Assembly: GCA_903944345.1 (NCBI GenBank)
Contig: CAJARJ010000018.1
Location: 1-45,932, forward strand
Origin: Candidatus Omnitrophota bacterium
Lineage (GTDB): Bacteria > Omnitrophota > Gorgyraeia > Zapsychrales > Fredricksoniimonadaceae
DNA length: 45,932 bases
Direction: 5' to 3'
Shown: piece after piece, positions 1-8,678 of the stretch
How positions within the stretch are numbered: position 1 is the first letter of the stretch
Layout of the letters: the number at the start of each line of letters is the position of its first letter
Made by a program: the position numbers and the translations under genes
Notes under the pieces: generated by a model
The model's input: the letters and a program-made list of their open reading frames with translations, nothing else
What the model was told of the DNA's origin: nothing
Databases searched by the model: none

Positions 1-3000
1 GGACGCGCTCAGTCGCACCACATCACTCCAGTTAACTCCGGCTTCCGTCAACGACCCCAAATCTGTCCAGTTAACGCCAAAAGCGGTCATCTGCCCAAGA
101 TCGTCCCAATTAACTCCCGCCGCGGTCAACGCCGAAATATCGTCCCAATTAACGACTGCAGTGGAAAGGGAATTAATCCCTGTCCAGTTCACACCGGCAG
201 TCGAGAAAGCCTGCAGATCGATCCAGTTGATCCCGGAATCAAAAACAGTTTCTACTGTATTCCAGTTTATGCCCGCTGAAGATAAGGACTGAATGTCCTG
301 CCAATTAATTCCAACCGAAGAGAGCTCGAGCACGTTAGTCCAATTGATGCCTTGCCCGGAAAGAGTTTGCAAATCGGTCCAGTTAACGCCTTGTTCCGAT
401 ATAGAAGCAATATCCGTCCAGTTAATGGCCGATTCACTTAAAACATTAACCGCTGTCCAATTGATTGAAGAGTAGCTTTGCGCTGCAAAATCGGTCCAGT
501 TAATACCCGACAAGGAAAGAGACTGCAGATCATTCCAGTTAATCCCCTGCTCGCTTATATGACCCAATTCAAGCCAGTTAATGCCACCAGCACTCAGGCT
601 GGCAAAATCGATCCAATTGATACCCGCATCAGTAAGCGCTCCCACATCAAGCCAGTTGATGCCGGCGGAACCAAACGAAACCAGGTCTGTCCAGTTTACA
701 GCGGACTCGCTTAAAGTTTGCAAAGCTGACCAGTTAATCCCTGTCCCGCTCAATGTCTGCAGGTCCTGCCAGTTTAATCCGGAAACAGAAAGACGCCCCA
801 CATCCGTCCAGTTAATCCCGGATGCCGTTAGGGCTGAAACATCCGACCAGTTGACGCCTGCCTCGAAGAAAGATCCAAGATCGATCCAGTTTATGCCGGC
901 AGAAGAAAAAGCATCCAGATCCTGCCAATTCATTCCGGTCAGTGTCATTTCTCCCAGGTCAATCCAGTTAACACCCGCCGCCGTCAAGGAAGAAACGTCC
1001 GTCCAGTTAACACCGGCCGCGGTTAAGCCGGAAACGCCTGTCCAGTTAATACCGGAGGAAGCAATAACCGAAAGGTCGCTCCAGTTAACACCGGCAGAAC
1101 TCAAATCGAGAATATCGGTCCAATTGATGCCTGAGGAAGATAAAAGCTGGACATCCGACCAATTAATACCGTTGGAGGAAAGCCGCTCGAGGTCTGTCCA
1201 GTTGAGACCCGAAACGCTAATAGTCTGCAGATCATTCCAGTTGATACCCTGTAAAGACAGCGCTTCTATATCCTGCCAGTTAACTCCGGCCTGGGTCAAA
1301 GAAGTAAAATCCTGCCAGTTCAAGCCGGCATCTGTCAATTCCGAAACATCTGTCCAGTTAATACCGGCGGCCGAAAACTCCTGAACGTCGGTCCAGTTAA
1401 TGCCGGATGAAGTTAAAGACAATAAATCCGTCCAGTTAATGTCGGCGTCAGCCAGAACCGCCAGCTCCGACCAATTTAATCCGGCATCGGTAATTGCGCC
1501 AACATCTTGCCAGTTCACCCCGGCAAGAGACAGTTCCGAAAAAGACATCCAGTTGATATTTTGTTGACTTAAAACCGCAATATCATTCCAGTTGACCAAA
1601 GCCCCCGTGATCACATCCAGATCAGTCCAGTTAACCCCGGCGGAGGCAAGCTCGCTTAATTCGGTCCAGTTGATGCCGGATTGAGCTAGACCTGCCAGAT
1701 CGGTCCAATTGATTGCTGTTGCGCTCAAACGTGAAAAATCTGTCCAGTTAATCCCTGCCTGGGAGAAAGTCTGGATATCATCCCAGTTAACTCCGGCCTG
1801 AGCCAGCGTGCTGATATCGTTCCAGTTGATCCCGGTCACGGAAAATCTTTCGACATCCGCCCAGTTAATTCCTGACTGTGAAAAAGACTGCAAGTCATCC
1901 CAGTTAAGAGCCGCGGTGGATAAAGAAGACACGTCATCCCAATTAACTCCCGCCAGCGAGAAACTCTGAATGTCTGTCCAGTTAACTCCGGCCAGGCTTA
2001 AAGCGCTGACAACATCCCAGTTGACGGCTGAATGCGTGAAAACACCAAGGTCACTCCAGTTGAGCGCGGCGACGGTTAATTCTCCCAGGTCTTCCCAATT
2101 GACACCGGAGAGAGAAAGTCGTTCAAAATCCTGCCAGTTAAGACCGCTGGCGGTAAAAGTTGCCACATCCGACCAGTTAAGACCACTGCGGCTCAATTCG
2201 CCAATGTCCTGCCAGTTGACCTGATTATCGGCCAGCGTCTGCAAATCGGTCCAGTTAATGCCTGTCGCGGACAAGCGGCCAATATCGGTCCAGTTAACCC
2301 CGGCGGCAGAAAAAGCTGCCAGATCAGACCAGTTAAGGGAAGCGGCCGTTAATTGCTGCAGATCGGTCCAATTAATGCCGACCCCGGTTAACGCTTCCAG
2401 GTCAGCCCAGTTAATCGAAGAAACCGTCAGTCCGGCAAGATCGGTCCAGTTAATATTATTAAGAGAAAGCGCTTCAATGTCCGTCCAGTTGATCCCGGCA
2501 ACTGTCAAGGACTCGAGCGCCACCCAGTTAACGCCACTGGCCGCAAGATGACCAACATCCTGCCAGTTCACTCCGGCTGAAGCCAGGGACCCGACATCGG
2601 TCCAGTTGATGCCTTCGTCCGAAAACCGGCCGACGTCCACCCAATTGATCCCTGCCGCCGATAAAGACTGGACATCCGTCCAGTTAACCGCCAGAGAAGA
2701 CAAGAAAGACATATCCTGCCAGTTAATCCCCGCCTGGGTCAAACCCAGCAAATCCTGCCAGTTAACGGCAAGCGTTGAGAGGGTCTCGAGATCTGTCCAA
2801 TTGATGCCGCTGGCGGAAAGAACAGCCACATCCTGCCAGTTAAGACCCTCGGCACTCATTGAGGCGAAACTGCTCCAGTTAATGCCGGCTGCGGAGAGTG
2901 CCACAAAATCCTGCCAGTTAAGACCAGAGGAGGAAAATGTTTCCAGATCCGCCCAATTAAGCCCCGCCTGGCTGAACTGCTGAATGTCGGTCCAGTTAAT

Positions 3001-4149
3001 GCCCTGAACTGTCAGCCTTTCAACATCAAGCCAGTTAATGCCATTATTGGCCAGCGTCCCTACGTCGGTCCAGTTAATACCGGCGGCTGACATATCGGAA
3101 AAATCTACCCAGTTAAGACCGGTAGAAGAAAGGGCGCCGATATCCTGCCAGTTGACACCTGCCAGAGACCACTGCGCCATATCAGTCCAGTTAACGCCGT
3201 TTTGCGAAAGCGCAGAAAAATCCTGCCAGTTAATGCCCGCCTCGGAGAAAGCCTGCAGATCAGTCCAGTTAACACCAGTTACTGAAAGCGCCTCGACATC
3301 CGACCAGTTGATGCGGCTGCTGCTCATGCGCTGCAAATCGGTCCAGTTAATGCCGGCGGCAAAAACAGCATCCAGATCAGTCCAGTTTAAACCGGCGTCC
3401 GACAGCTCGGCAACATCAGTCCAGTTAATGCCGGCGGCAGAAAAAGCCGAAATATCCGCCCAGTTGATCCCGGCGGAAGCCATGGCCTCCAGCGCGCCCC
3501 AGTTAATGCCGGCAAGGGTCAGTTCGCCGATGTCCGTCCAGTTAAGACCTTGCGCCGAAAGTACCCCCAGGTCTATCCAGTTAATCCCGGCCGAAGAAAG
3601 CTGGCCAAAATCAACCCAGTTAAGCCCACTGGCCGACAAAGAACCAAAATCGGTCCAGTTGATACCCGCCATGGTCAAAGCTTCAAGGTCGGTCCAGTTA
3701 AGACTGGCCTCGGACATGGCATTTAGATCATCCCAGTTAATGTTGGCGGTGGTCAGCACGGCCAGACTATCCCAGTTCACCCGATCCGGCCAATTAACAC
3801 CGGAACCGGTCATGATGGCAAAATCGTCCCAGTTGATGCCCGCCCCCGCGAGATAGTCGAGCTCCTGCCAGTTTATGCCAGTTGAGGCCAGTTCGGCGAT
3901 ATCGTTCCAGTTGATGCCCACGCCCGCCAGGGAACTGATGTCGTACCAGTTAATGGATAAATCGGTCATCAACCCCAAATCAGTCCAGTTAACGCCGCTG
4001 TCGGTCAGCAGTTCGACATCCGTCCAGTTGATGCCCGAGAGCGTCATGGAATAAATATCCTGCCAGTTGATGCCGGCCTGGGAGAGAACATCAATCTCCG
4101 CCCAGTTGACCGTGGCATTGCTCATATTATCAATACCCAGCCAGTTAAT
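1..4149 (-). repeat. Tandem array of 39-bp / 13-residue NW units (107 in this block)
   Basis: Read on the minus strand, the unit is [IVLM]-N-W-x-D-[LIVF]-x-x-[LMFI]-[ST]-x-x-G. The block holds 105 complete 13-residue units, one 6-residue stub (VNWPDR, near 3780-3797) and a last unit cut by the edge after 12 residues; these lengths sum exactly to 4149 bases. Trp is invariant, Asp occupies position 5 in about five units of six, and Gly occupies position 13 in about four of five. Upstream (4150-4317) lie three looser units of 15, 15 and 26 residues, one with DW instead of NW. Copies differ freely at third codon positions and at variable residues, so this is an old array held by selection and not a fresh slippage product. 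Confidence 0.95.
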
Positions 4150-5235
4150 ATCACTGCCCACAGCAGGAAGGACGGATTTAATATCCGCAACATTGCTGAC
4201 CAGCGTATCGATGTCGTTCCAGTCGATAGTGTCTGTCTGAGCCTCAATATCCGCAATGTCGGTCCAGTTAATAGCATCGGTTTTCGCTTTGATGGCCGCT
4301 ATGTCACTCCAGTTCACATCATCCAGAGAACTCAATGTGTGCTTAATTAGTTCAAGAGGGGCATAGGCAGAGAATCCCCGGGTGGAAAAATCGTAGATTG
4401 AGAAGTCTATAAAATAAGAACTGGACTTCTGAGCTGAACTTGGAGACCATCCCTCTGTTGGAGCACACCAATCTTTACTATCGTTTAAGGTAAAATGAAC
4501 TGTGTGTACAACTGCACCTGTTGAATCATATATGTACCCGTCTTCATCCCCTAAAAGCTCCTTAGCGCATTTGTCCGCTGTCTCTAGATCAACACGTTCG
4601 TCATCAGTTTGCAACCATGTGTAAATAAAATATTTTTCCTCTCCAGCATCCCACAACGCAGCAACCTTGGGGCCCGTGCCGGGGAAAACATCAAAGGGAT
4701 CAGATACTGCATAACCCAAAGAAGAGGTTTCGGCTTTGAGGGTATACGCTGAGCCGGCCCGGCCAATCTTGAGGCCTGAAAAGCTGGCCAGACCATTAAC
4801 CACCTGCAAAGCTGTAGTTCCTTCAAGCGTACCGGCACCAGGATTGTTCTGGATAGTCAAGGTGATGGTGGTGGAATTATCCGAGGTCACGATATTGTCG
4901 TTAGCATCAAGAATAGCCACTACCGGCTGACGGTCAAAAGCATTGATGTGCTTGACGCTGGAAGGCGATACGAGAAAAGCGATATGTGTGGCTTCTCCGT
5001 GCGCGAGCGAGGAGGCATCAGTTGAAGAACTGCCGGTGGAAGAGTTGGCACCGCCAGTGTAAATGTCGCTGCCGATCGTGGCTTCGGCACTGCCCGAACC
5101 AGAGCCGCCAGAGTACTGAGCCCAAGACGCGCCCGCACCCAAAACGGCAAGCATCATCGCTGCCACTACAAACAGTCTGGCTGCAACAAGGCTTAAGGGC
5201 ATAGAGAGTAGTTTTTTACAGTTATAATATGACAT
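1..5235 (-). CDS. Giant secreted 13-residue-repeat protein, 5' part; runs off the left edge
   Basis: The reading frame is open from ATG 5235 to the window edge (1745 codons, no stop), so the C-terminus is outside. Counting from ATG 5235, residues 1-39 form a signal peptide (basic KK, a hydrophobic core around LFVVAAMMLAVLG, cleavage after ASWA). Residues 40-82 are a Gly/Ser-rich linker. Residues about 85-185 resemble the Ig-like domains of bacterial surface proteins (ILDANDNIVTSDNST, VNGLASFSGLKIGRAG). Residues about 186-305 form an unrecognised domain with two Cys (DKCAK, DWCAP). From residue 307 on there are 110 NW motifs, almost all in strict 13-residue units of pattern [IVL]NWxD[LIV]xxL[ST]xxG. 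ATG 5202 is in frame, gives a compact 28-residue signal peptide, and is the alternative start; neither start has a clear Shine-Dalgarno site. A promoter lies just upstream. The next genes upstream are two secreted SUMF-fold proteins and a secretin. Secretion is well supported; function is unknown. Confidence 0.88.
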   Translation of the reverse strand, partial: MSYYNCKKLLSMPLSLVAARLFVVAAMMLAVLGAGASWAQYSGGSGSGSAEATIGSDIYTGGANSSTGSSSTDASSLAHGEATHIAFLVSPSSVKHINAFDRQPVVAILDANDNIVTSDNSTTITLTIQNNPGAGTLEGTTALQVVNGLASFSGLKIGRAGSAYTLKAETSSLGYAVSDPFDVFPGTGPKVAALWDAGEEKYFIYTWLQTDDERVDLETADKCAKELLGDEDGYIYDSTGAVVHTVHFTLNDSKDWCAPTEGWSPSSAQKSSSYFIDFSIYDFSTRGFSAYAPLELIKHTLSSLDDVNWSDIAAIKAKTDAINWTDIADIEAQTDTIDWNDIDTLVSNVADIKSVLPAVGSDINWLGIDNMSNATVNWAEIDVLSQAGINWQDIYSMTLSGINWTDVELLTDSGVNWTDLGLMTDLSINWYDISSLAGVGINWNDIAELASTGINWQELDYLAGAGINWDDFAIMTGSGVNWPDRVNWDSLAVLTTANINWDDLNAMSEASLNWTDLEALTMAGINWTDFGSLSASGLNWVDFGQLSSAGINWIDLGVLSAQGLNWTDIGELTLAGINWGALEAMASAGINWADISAFSAAGINWTDVAELSDAGLNWTDLDAVFAAGINWTDLQRMSSSRINWSDVEALSVTGVNWTDLQAFSEAGINWQDFSALSQNGVNWTDMAQWSLAGVNWQDIGALSSTGLNWVDFSDMSAAGINWTDVGTLANNGINWLDVERLTVQGINWTDIQQFSQAGLNWADLETFSSSGLNWQDFVALSAAGINWSSFASMSAEGLNWQDVAVLSASGINWTDLETLSTLAVNWQDLLGLTQAGINWQDMSFLSSLAVNWTDVQSLSAAGINWVDVGRFSDEGINWTDVGSLASAGVNWQDVGHLAASGVNWVALESLTVAGINWTDIEALSLNNINWTDLAGLTVSSINWADLEALTGVGINWTDLQQLTAASLNWSDLAAFSAAGVNWTDIGRLSATGINWTDLQTLADNQVNWQDIGELSRSGLNWSDVATFTASGLNWQDFERLSLSGVNWEDLGELTVAALNWSDLGVFTHSAVNWDVVSALSLAGVNWTDIQSFSLAGVNWDDVSSLSTAALNWDDLQSFSQSGINWADVERFSVTGINWNDISTLAQAGVNWDDIQTFSQAGINWTDFSRLSATAINWTDLAGLAQSGINWTELSELASAGVNWTDLDVITGALVNWNDIAVLSQQNINWMSFSELSLAGVNWQDVGAITDAGLNWSELAVLADADINWTDLLSLTSSGINWTDVQEFSAAGINWTDVSELTDAGLNWQDFTSLTQAGVNWQDIEALSLQGINWNDLQTISVSGLNWTDLERLSSNGINWSDVQLLSSSGINWTDILDLSSAGVNWSDLSVIASSGINWTGVSGLTAAGVNWTDVSSLTAAGVNWIDLGEMTLTGMNWQDLDAFSSAGINWIDLGSFFEAGVNWSDVSALTASGINWTDVGRLSVSGLNWQDLQTLSGTGINWSALQTLSESAVNWTDLVSFGSAGINWLDVGALTDAGINWIDFASLSAGGINWLELGHISEQGINWNDLQSLSLSGINWTDFAAQSYSSINWTAVNVLSESAINWTDIASISEQGVNWTDLQTLSGQGINWTNVLELSSVGINWQDIQSLSSAGINWNTVETVFDSGINWIDLQAFSTAGVNWTGINSLSTAVVNWDDISALTAAGVNWDDLGQMTAFGVNWTDLGSLTEAGVNWSDVVRLSAS

Positions 5236-5268
5236 TACCAGGAATCAACTGGTCGTACAAAAAAGAAC

Positions 5269-5296
5269 ATTATATTATTAATTTTATTAAGGGCAA
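5269..5296 (-). promoter_or_regulatory. Sigma-70-like promoter of the giant repeat gene
   Basis: On the minus strand TTGCCC (5291-5296, four of six matches to TTGACA) is followed by a 16-base AT-rich spacer and a perfect TATAAT (5269-5274). Transcription would start near 5262, about 27 bases before ATG 5235 and 60 before ATG 5202. This suggests the repeat gene can be transcribed separately from the SUMF genes upstream of it. Confidence 0.6.
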
Positions 5297-5378
5297 GTTC
5301 AACCGATTTTTATGAATTTTTTTTAACTTGACGAAACAAAACCAAGCCCTGCCAACTGTCGACGTCTCCGCAAGCCGC

Positions 5379-7007
5379 TTACATAGCGGTCCGGACAAAA
5401 CGGGCTCCGCAAACCACCCCGTAACCGGAGTCGAAACGGCGCAAATATCCTTGCGTATCAGGGTCTTTGGCCGCGAAAATACGGGACGAAACCTGGAAAT
5501 GCCGGACGCTGGCGGAAAGAAAATCGCCCCCACGGTAGCCAATGCCTTTGGTGGAGGTGACCCCACGACGGGCATCCTGCCCATCAATCCCGGGCCAGTC
5601 CACATTGCTAGCGTTTCCTTCAAAGCCGGAAACCATTGTTAACTCGCCGTCTCCGTGCGTTCCTAAAAACTGGCGGCCTTCTGCGCGCCCCAAAGTTACG
5701 GCCGGTTCGGCCACATTGCCGGAAAGCTCCATATTACCGTAATAACCGGCTCCGCTGGTGACCCGATTTGTCGAATTCTCGGCAAAGATACCCACACGTA
5801 ACGCACCTTTTTGCCCGGCTGCCGGGCCACCGGCACGGCCATCTCCGGAGGACCACCCCAAAGAGTTGCGGTTAAGGTTAGCTGTACCGTCAAAAATCGC
5901 TTCCTGACCGGACTCATCCTGATTGGGAGGATAGATCTCTCCGGCTTCAGCCGCTTTGTAAGTTGCACTACCCCAGGCAAATTCGTCTGCAACCGAAGGA
6001 ATATCCACTCCCCGGGCCGCTTTCTCATACTCAAGTTCGGTCATGGGACGCAAGGCAGCCCAATCGGCAAACGCGGCGGCATCCGGCCAGGAGATATACG
6101 TCATGGCGCGATCGGGACGCAGGCTGAGTGCCCGGGAAACCGGAACAGTCGAATCCCAGGCAAGAGTATTGCGGTCAATAATAGTGTCCGCGCCTTTACC
6201 CCCGTCGACAGAAGAGGTAATGTCCCGGCGCAATCGCGCGGCAAGGGGTAAAGTGTTGAAGAATCCGGCCCATTGGCCTTCGGTTAACTCGTATTTCATC
6301 ACATAAAAGGCACGGTGACCTTTGGGAAACGAATTGGACAAAAGAAAAATATCCCCTGAAGCGTTTTCACCGGCAGCACCAGTAGACACATAATATGCTC
6401 CGCCTGAGGCAGAAGCTGTTGTCGTAATGGCGTTTTCATTCGCGATATACCAGGGAGTTGAATCGGCGGAACCCTGCTGAAGACGAAAATCGGAAGAACT
6501 CTCCCCGTCACCGGCAAAAAAGCCGCCTTCGGGGATATAGACCATTTCAACCCCGTAAACCCTGGTGAGAGTGTTGGCGGCTGCGGCCGTCGCATCGGAA
6601 AGGCCATCCTGTCCGTAATTCCAGCGCAATTGCACAGCCTGAGCCGAAAAGTTTCCGGTACCCGATAAAGAACGGCGGAAAAAAAGACCTTTCATGTCGT
6701 CAGGAATAAGAATTTCAAAACCGGCAGGAGCGGAAAAACCGGCAGGATTGCTGCCCTTGCCCGCCCAGGTGGCATGACGCCAGGTTTGTCCGGCATCAGT
6801 CGAATATTTCATAAAAACCCATACCGCATCGTGCGATGTGTCGTTGCGCCAGGAATTGGACTGGGAAATATCCATTTGCAGGGTCATGGTATGTGTCGCA
6901 GGATCAATGGCCACAGCATCAAAACGCGTCAGCTGGAGATTATTGGCCCGAGCAGCAGAAGAAACAACAAGAAGCAAAACCAAGATAAAAAACACTTTTA
7001 TCCGCAT
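5379..7007 (-). CDS. Secreted SUMF1/FGE-fold protein, copy 1
   Basis: The 542-residue product has a signal peptide (residues 1-21, cleavage near ARA/NN) and an N-terminal beta-rich domain to about residue 150 (SWRNDTSHDAVWVFMKYS). A SUMF/formylglycine-generating-enzyme fold follows (VEMVYIPEGGFFAGDG, MKYELTEGQWAGFFN, RPMTELEYEKAARG, FAWGS, LSGNVAEPAV, YRGGDF). The copper-binding Cys pair that true formylglycine-generating enzymes carry after the GGS motif is absent; the only Cys is near the C-terminus (VVCGARF). It is therefore more likely a binding or structural member of this fold than a sulfatase activator. It is paralogous over its whole length to the gene at 7039-8619, 31 bases upstream. 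No clear ribosome binding site precedes ATG 7007. The location should be periplasm or cell surface. Confidence 0.85.
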   Translation of the reverse strand: MRIKVFFILVLLLVVSSAARANNLQLTRFDAVAIDPATHTMTLQMDISQSNSWRNDTSHDAVWVFMKYSTDAGQTWRHATWAGKGSNPAGFSAPAGFEILIPDDMKGLFFRRSLSGTGNFSAQAVQLRWNYGQDGLSDATAAAANTLTRVYGVEMVYIPEGGFFAGDGESSSDFRLQQGSADSTPWYIANENAITTTASASGGAYYVSTGAAGENASGDIFLLSNSFPKGHRAFYVMKYELTEGQWAGFFNTLPLAARLRRDITSSVDGGKGADTIIDRNTLAWDSTVPVSRALSLRPDRAMTYISWPDAAAFADWAALRPMTELEYEKAARGVDIPSVADEFAWGSATYKAAEAGEIYPPNQDESGQEAIFDGTANLNRNSLGWSSGDGRAGGPAAGQKGALRVGIFAENSTNRVTSGAGYYGNMELSGNVAEPAVTLGRAEGRQFLGTHGDGELTMVSGFEGNASNVDWPGIDGQDARRGVTSTKGIGYRGGDFLSASVRHFQVSSRIFAAKDPDTQGYLRRFDSGYGVVCGARFVRTAM

Positions 7008-7038
7008 ATTGTAACCATATTTTATAAAGGGTTAGACG

Positions 7039-8619
7039 TTATGATTCATCACCGGAACGCACACCGCGGCCACCGACGGACGATGTTGCAGAATCATCGG
7101 CGAGCGCCGCACGGGAACGATCGGAAACCGCAAGAAAAACAGCAGCATCGGCCCAGCTGCCGGCACGCAACCCGGAGCCAGCTGAAGAAACGACTCCCCT
7201 GGCGGCATCCTGGTCAAGGCCGGGCCAGGAGGTGGTATTGGCGTTACCTTCAAAACCCGACAGCGTGGTCAGCTGTCCGTCACCATGCAGTCCGTTAAAA
7301 TTCAGGCCCGCCGCATTGCCAATGGTAACCACGCGTTCGCTTACATTGCCGGACAAATCCATAACACCATAGGCACTGCCGCCGGAAAAAACCCGGTCGG
7401 AGGTGGCTGTGGCAAAAATACCGCCACGCATTGGCCCCTTGCGATGCTCGGCTCCCAGGGCTTCGTCTCCGCCGGAAAGAAGAACGGATGAAAAATGCGC
7501 ATTGGCCGCAGGCGTTAAAATAGTTTCTTCGCCGGATTCCTCGGTGGTGCCCGAAACAAGCTGGGCGGCAACCAGATCTGTATTTCCCCAGGCGTATTCG
7601 CCGGCTGAAGCCAGGAAAGGTCCGCGAGCCGCTTTTTCGAACTCCAGTTCGGTCATGGGGCGCAAGGCAGCCCAGTCAAGAAAAGCGCATAAATCCATCC
7701 AGGTCAAATAGGTCATGGCCCGGGCAGGCCGCGCGCTTGAACACGTCAAGGGCTGCCCCGAACAGGCCACTGTATTACGAAAAAGAACAGCGTCGGAATT
7801 TTTGTGCGCCGTATCCGTTACATCCCTGCGCCCACGAGCCGAGGAAGGCAGCGAATTTAAAAACTCGACCCACTGGCCCTCGTTAATTTCATACTTCATG
7901 CAATAAAAAGACCGGTAGCCTTTGGGATAAGCCTGGGGGATTGTAAAAGCAAAACTCGTGGCAAATTCGCCAGCATTGCCTGCGGAGACATAAAAATAGC
8001 CCCCAGAAACAGCCGCAGAAACACCAACAGGTGCTTCAGAGGTAATGCGCCATGACGAACTATCCGCCGAGCCCTGTCTAAAGGAAGCAGCAGAAATGCC
8101 GTCACCGGCATAAAATTCTCCCTGGGGAACAAGAACCATTTCCAGACCAAAAACAGAAACACTTATTTCGGAGGATTCCGTAAAACCAGCGGCGGCATAA
8201 TCGAGGGTCAGCATAATGTTTTTCGACGAAACAGCTGCCGGAGACGTATTAGCTGATCTGCGGATAAAAGCTCCGGCTTTGTCGGCGGGAACATAAACTT
8301 CGAGGTCTGTTCCGCTGCCCGTTCCGGATCCAGACGGATTTAACCCTGCCGCAGTTAAAGGAACCAGTGTTTTTGCAGATGCGGGATCTCCGGAATCGCT
8401 TAAACGAACGGTGAGCCAGACGGCATCATGATTAATCTTGTTGCGCCACGAATTATCCCAGGCAAGATCAAACAAAACGGAAACTGTCTTGGCCTTGGTA
8501 TCCCGCAGTCCAAGCCTGACATTGGAAACGGAAAGATTATTGGCAAAAAGAGCGCCGGGGAGAAAAAGAAAACCAAGAAATACAATACAAAGCGAAAAGG
8601 CAATTGCTCTTGTATTCAT
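7039..8619 (-). CDS. Secreted SUMF1/FGE-fold protein, copy 2
   Basis: The 526-residue product starts at ATG 8619, chosen because AAGGAG lies 6 bases before it and a clean signal peptide follows (hydrophobic core to ALFA/NN). It has the same layout as its neighbour: an N-terminal domain with SWRNKINHDAVWLTVRLS, then a SUMF fold from about residue 158 (LEMVLVPQGEFYAGDG, MKYEINEGQWVEFLN, RPMTELEFEKAARG, YAWGN, LSGNVSERVVTIG, LRAGSW). There is no Cys in the C-terminal third and the usual GFRC-type ending reads GGRGVRSGDES, so classical formylglycine-generating activity is unlikely. The pair looks like a tandem duplication. Co-transcription with the secretin genes upstream is likely because no promoter is visible in the 59-base gap. 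Confidence 0.86.
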   Translation of the reverse strand: MNTRAIAFSLCIVFLGFLFLPGALFANNLSVSNVRLGLRDTKAKTVSVLFDLAWDNSWRNKINHDAVWLTVRLSDSGDPASAKTLVPLTAAGLNPSGSGTGSGTDLEVYVPADKAGAFIRRSANTSPAAVSSKNIMLTLDYAAAGFTESSEISVSVFGLEMVLVPQGEFYAGDGISAASFRQGSADSSSWRITSEAPVGVSAAVSGGYFYVSAGNAGEFATSFAFTIPQAYPKGYRSFYCMKYEINEGQWVEFLNSLPSSARGRRDVTDTAHKNSDAVLFRNTVACSGQPLTCSSARPARAMTYLTWMDLCAFLDWAALRPMTELEFEKAARGPFLASAGEYAWGNTDLVAAQLVSGTTEESGEETILTPAANAHFSSVLLSGGDEALGAEHRKGPMRGGIFATATSDRVFSGGSAYGVMDLSGNVSERVVTIGNAAGLNFNGLHGDGQLTTLSGFEGNANTTSWPGLDQDAARGVVSSAGSGLRAGSWADAAVFLAVSDRSRAALADDSATSSVGGRGVRSGDES

Positions 8620-8678
8620 GCTGCTCCTTGAAACAGGTCGGAAATATAACGGAAATCTTATTCTTTTATGAAAGAAAA

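Noticed and set aside
581-1384. Plus-strand open frame with SVQLTPA-type repeats (similar frames at 1970-2983 and 3038-3856)
   Set aside because: They are complements of the 13-residue array in an antisense frame. They are broken by stops while the minus frame is not, and they have no start signals.
1-4149. 39-bp periodic repeats that could be taken for a CRISPR array or noncoding satellite
   Set aside because: There are no fixed repeats with unique spacers. The period is an exact multiple of three, and one minus-strand frame stays open for the whole length with conserved N, W, D and G codons and variable third positions.
5379-8619. Calling the SUMF-fold proteins sulfatase-activating enzymes
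   Set aside because: The cysteines needed for formylglycine formation are absent and no sulfatase gene is nearby.
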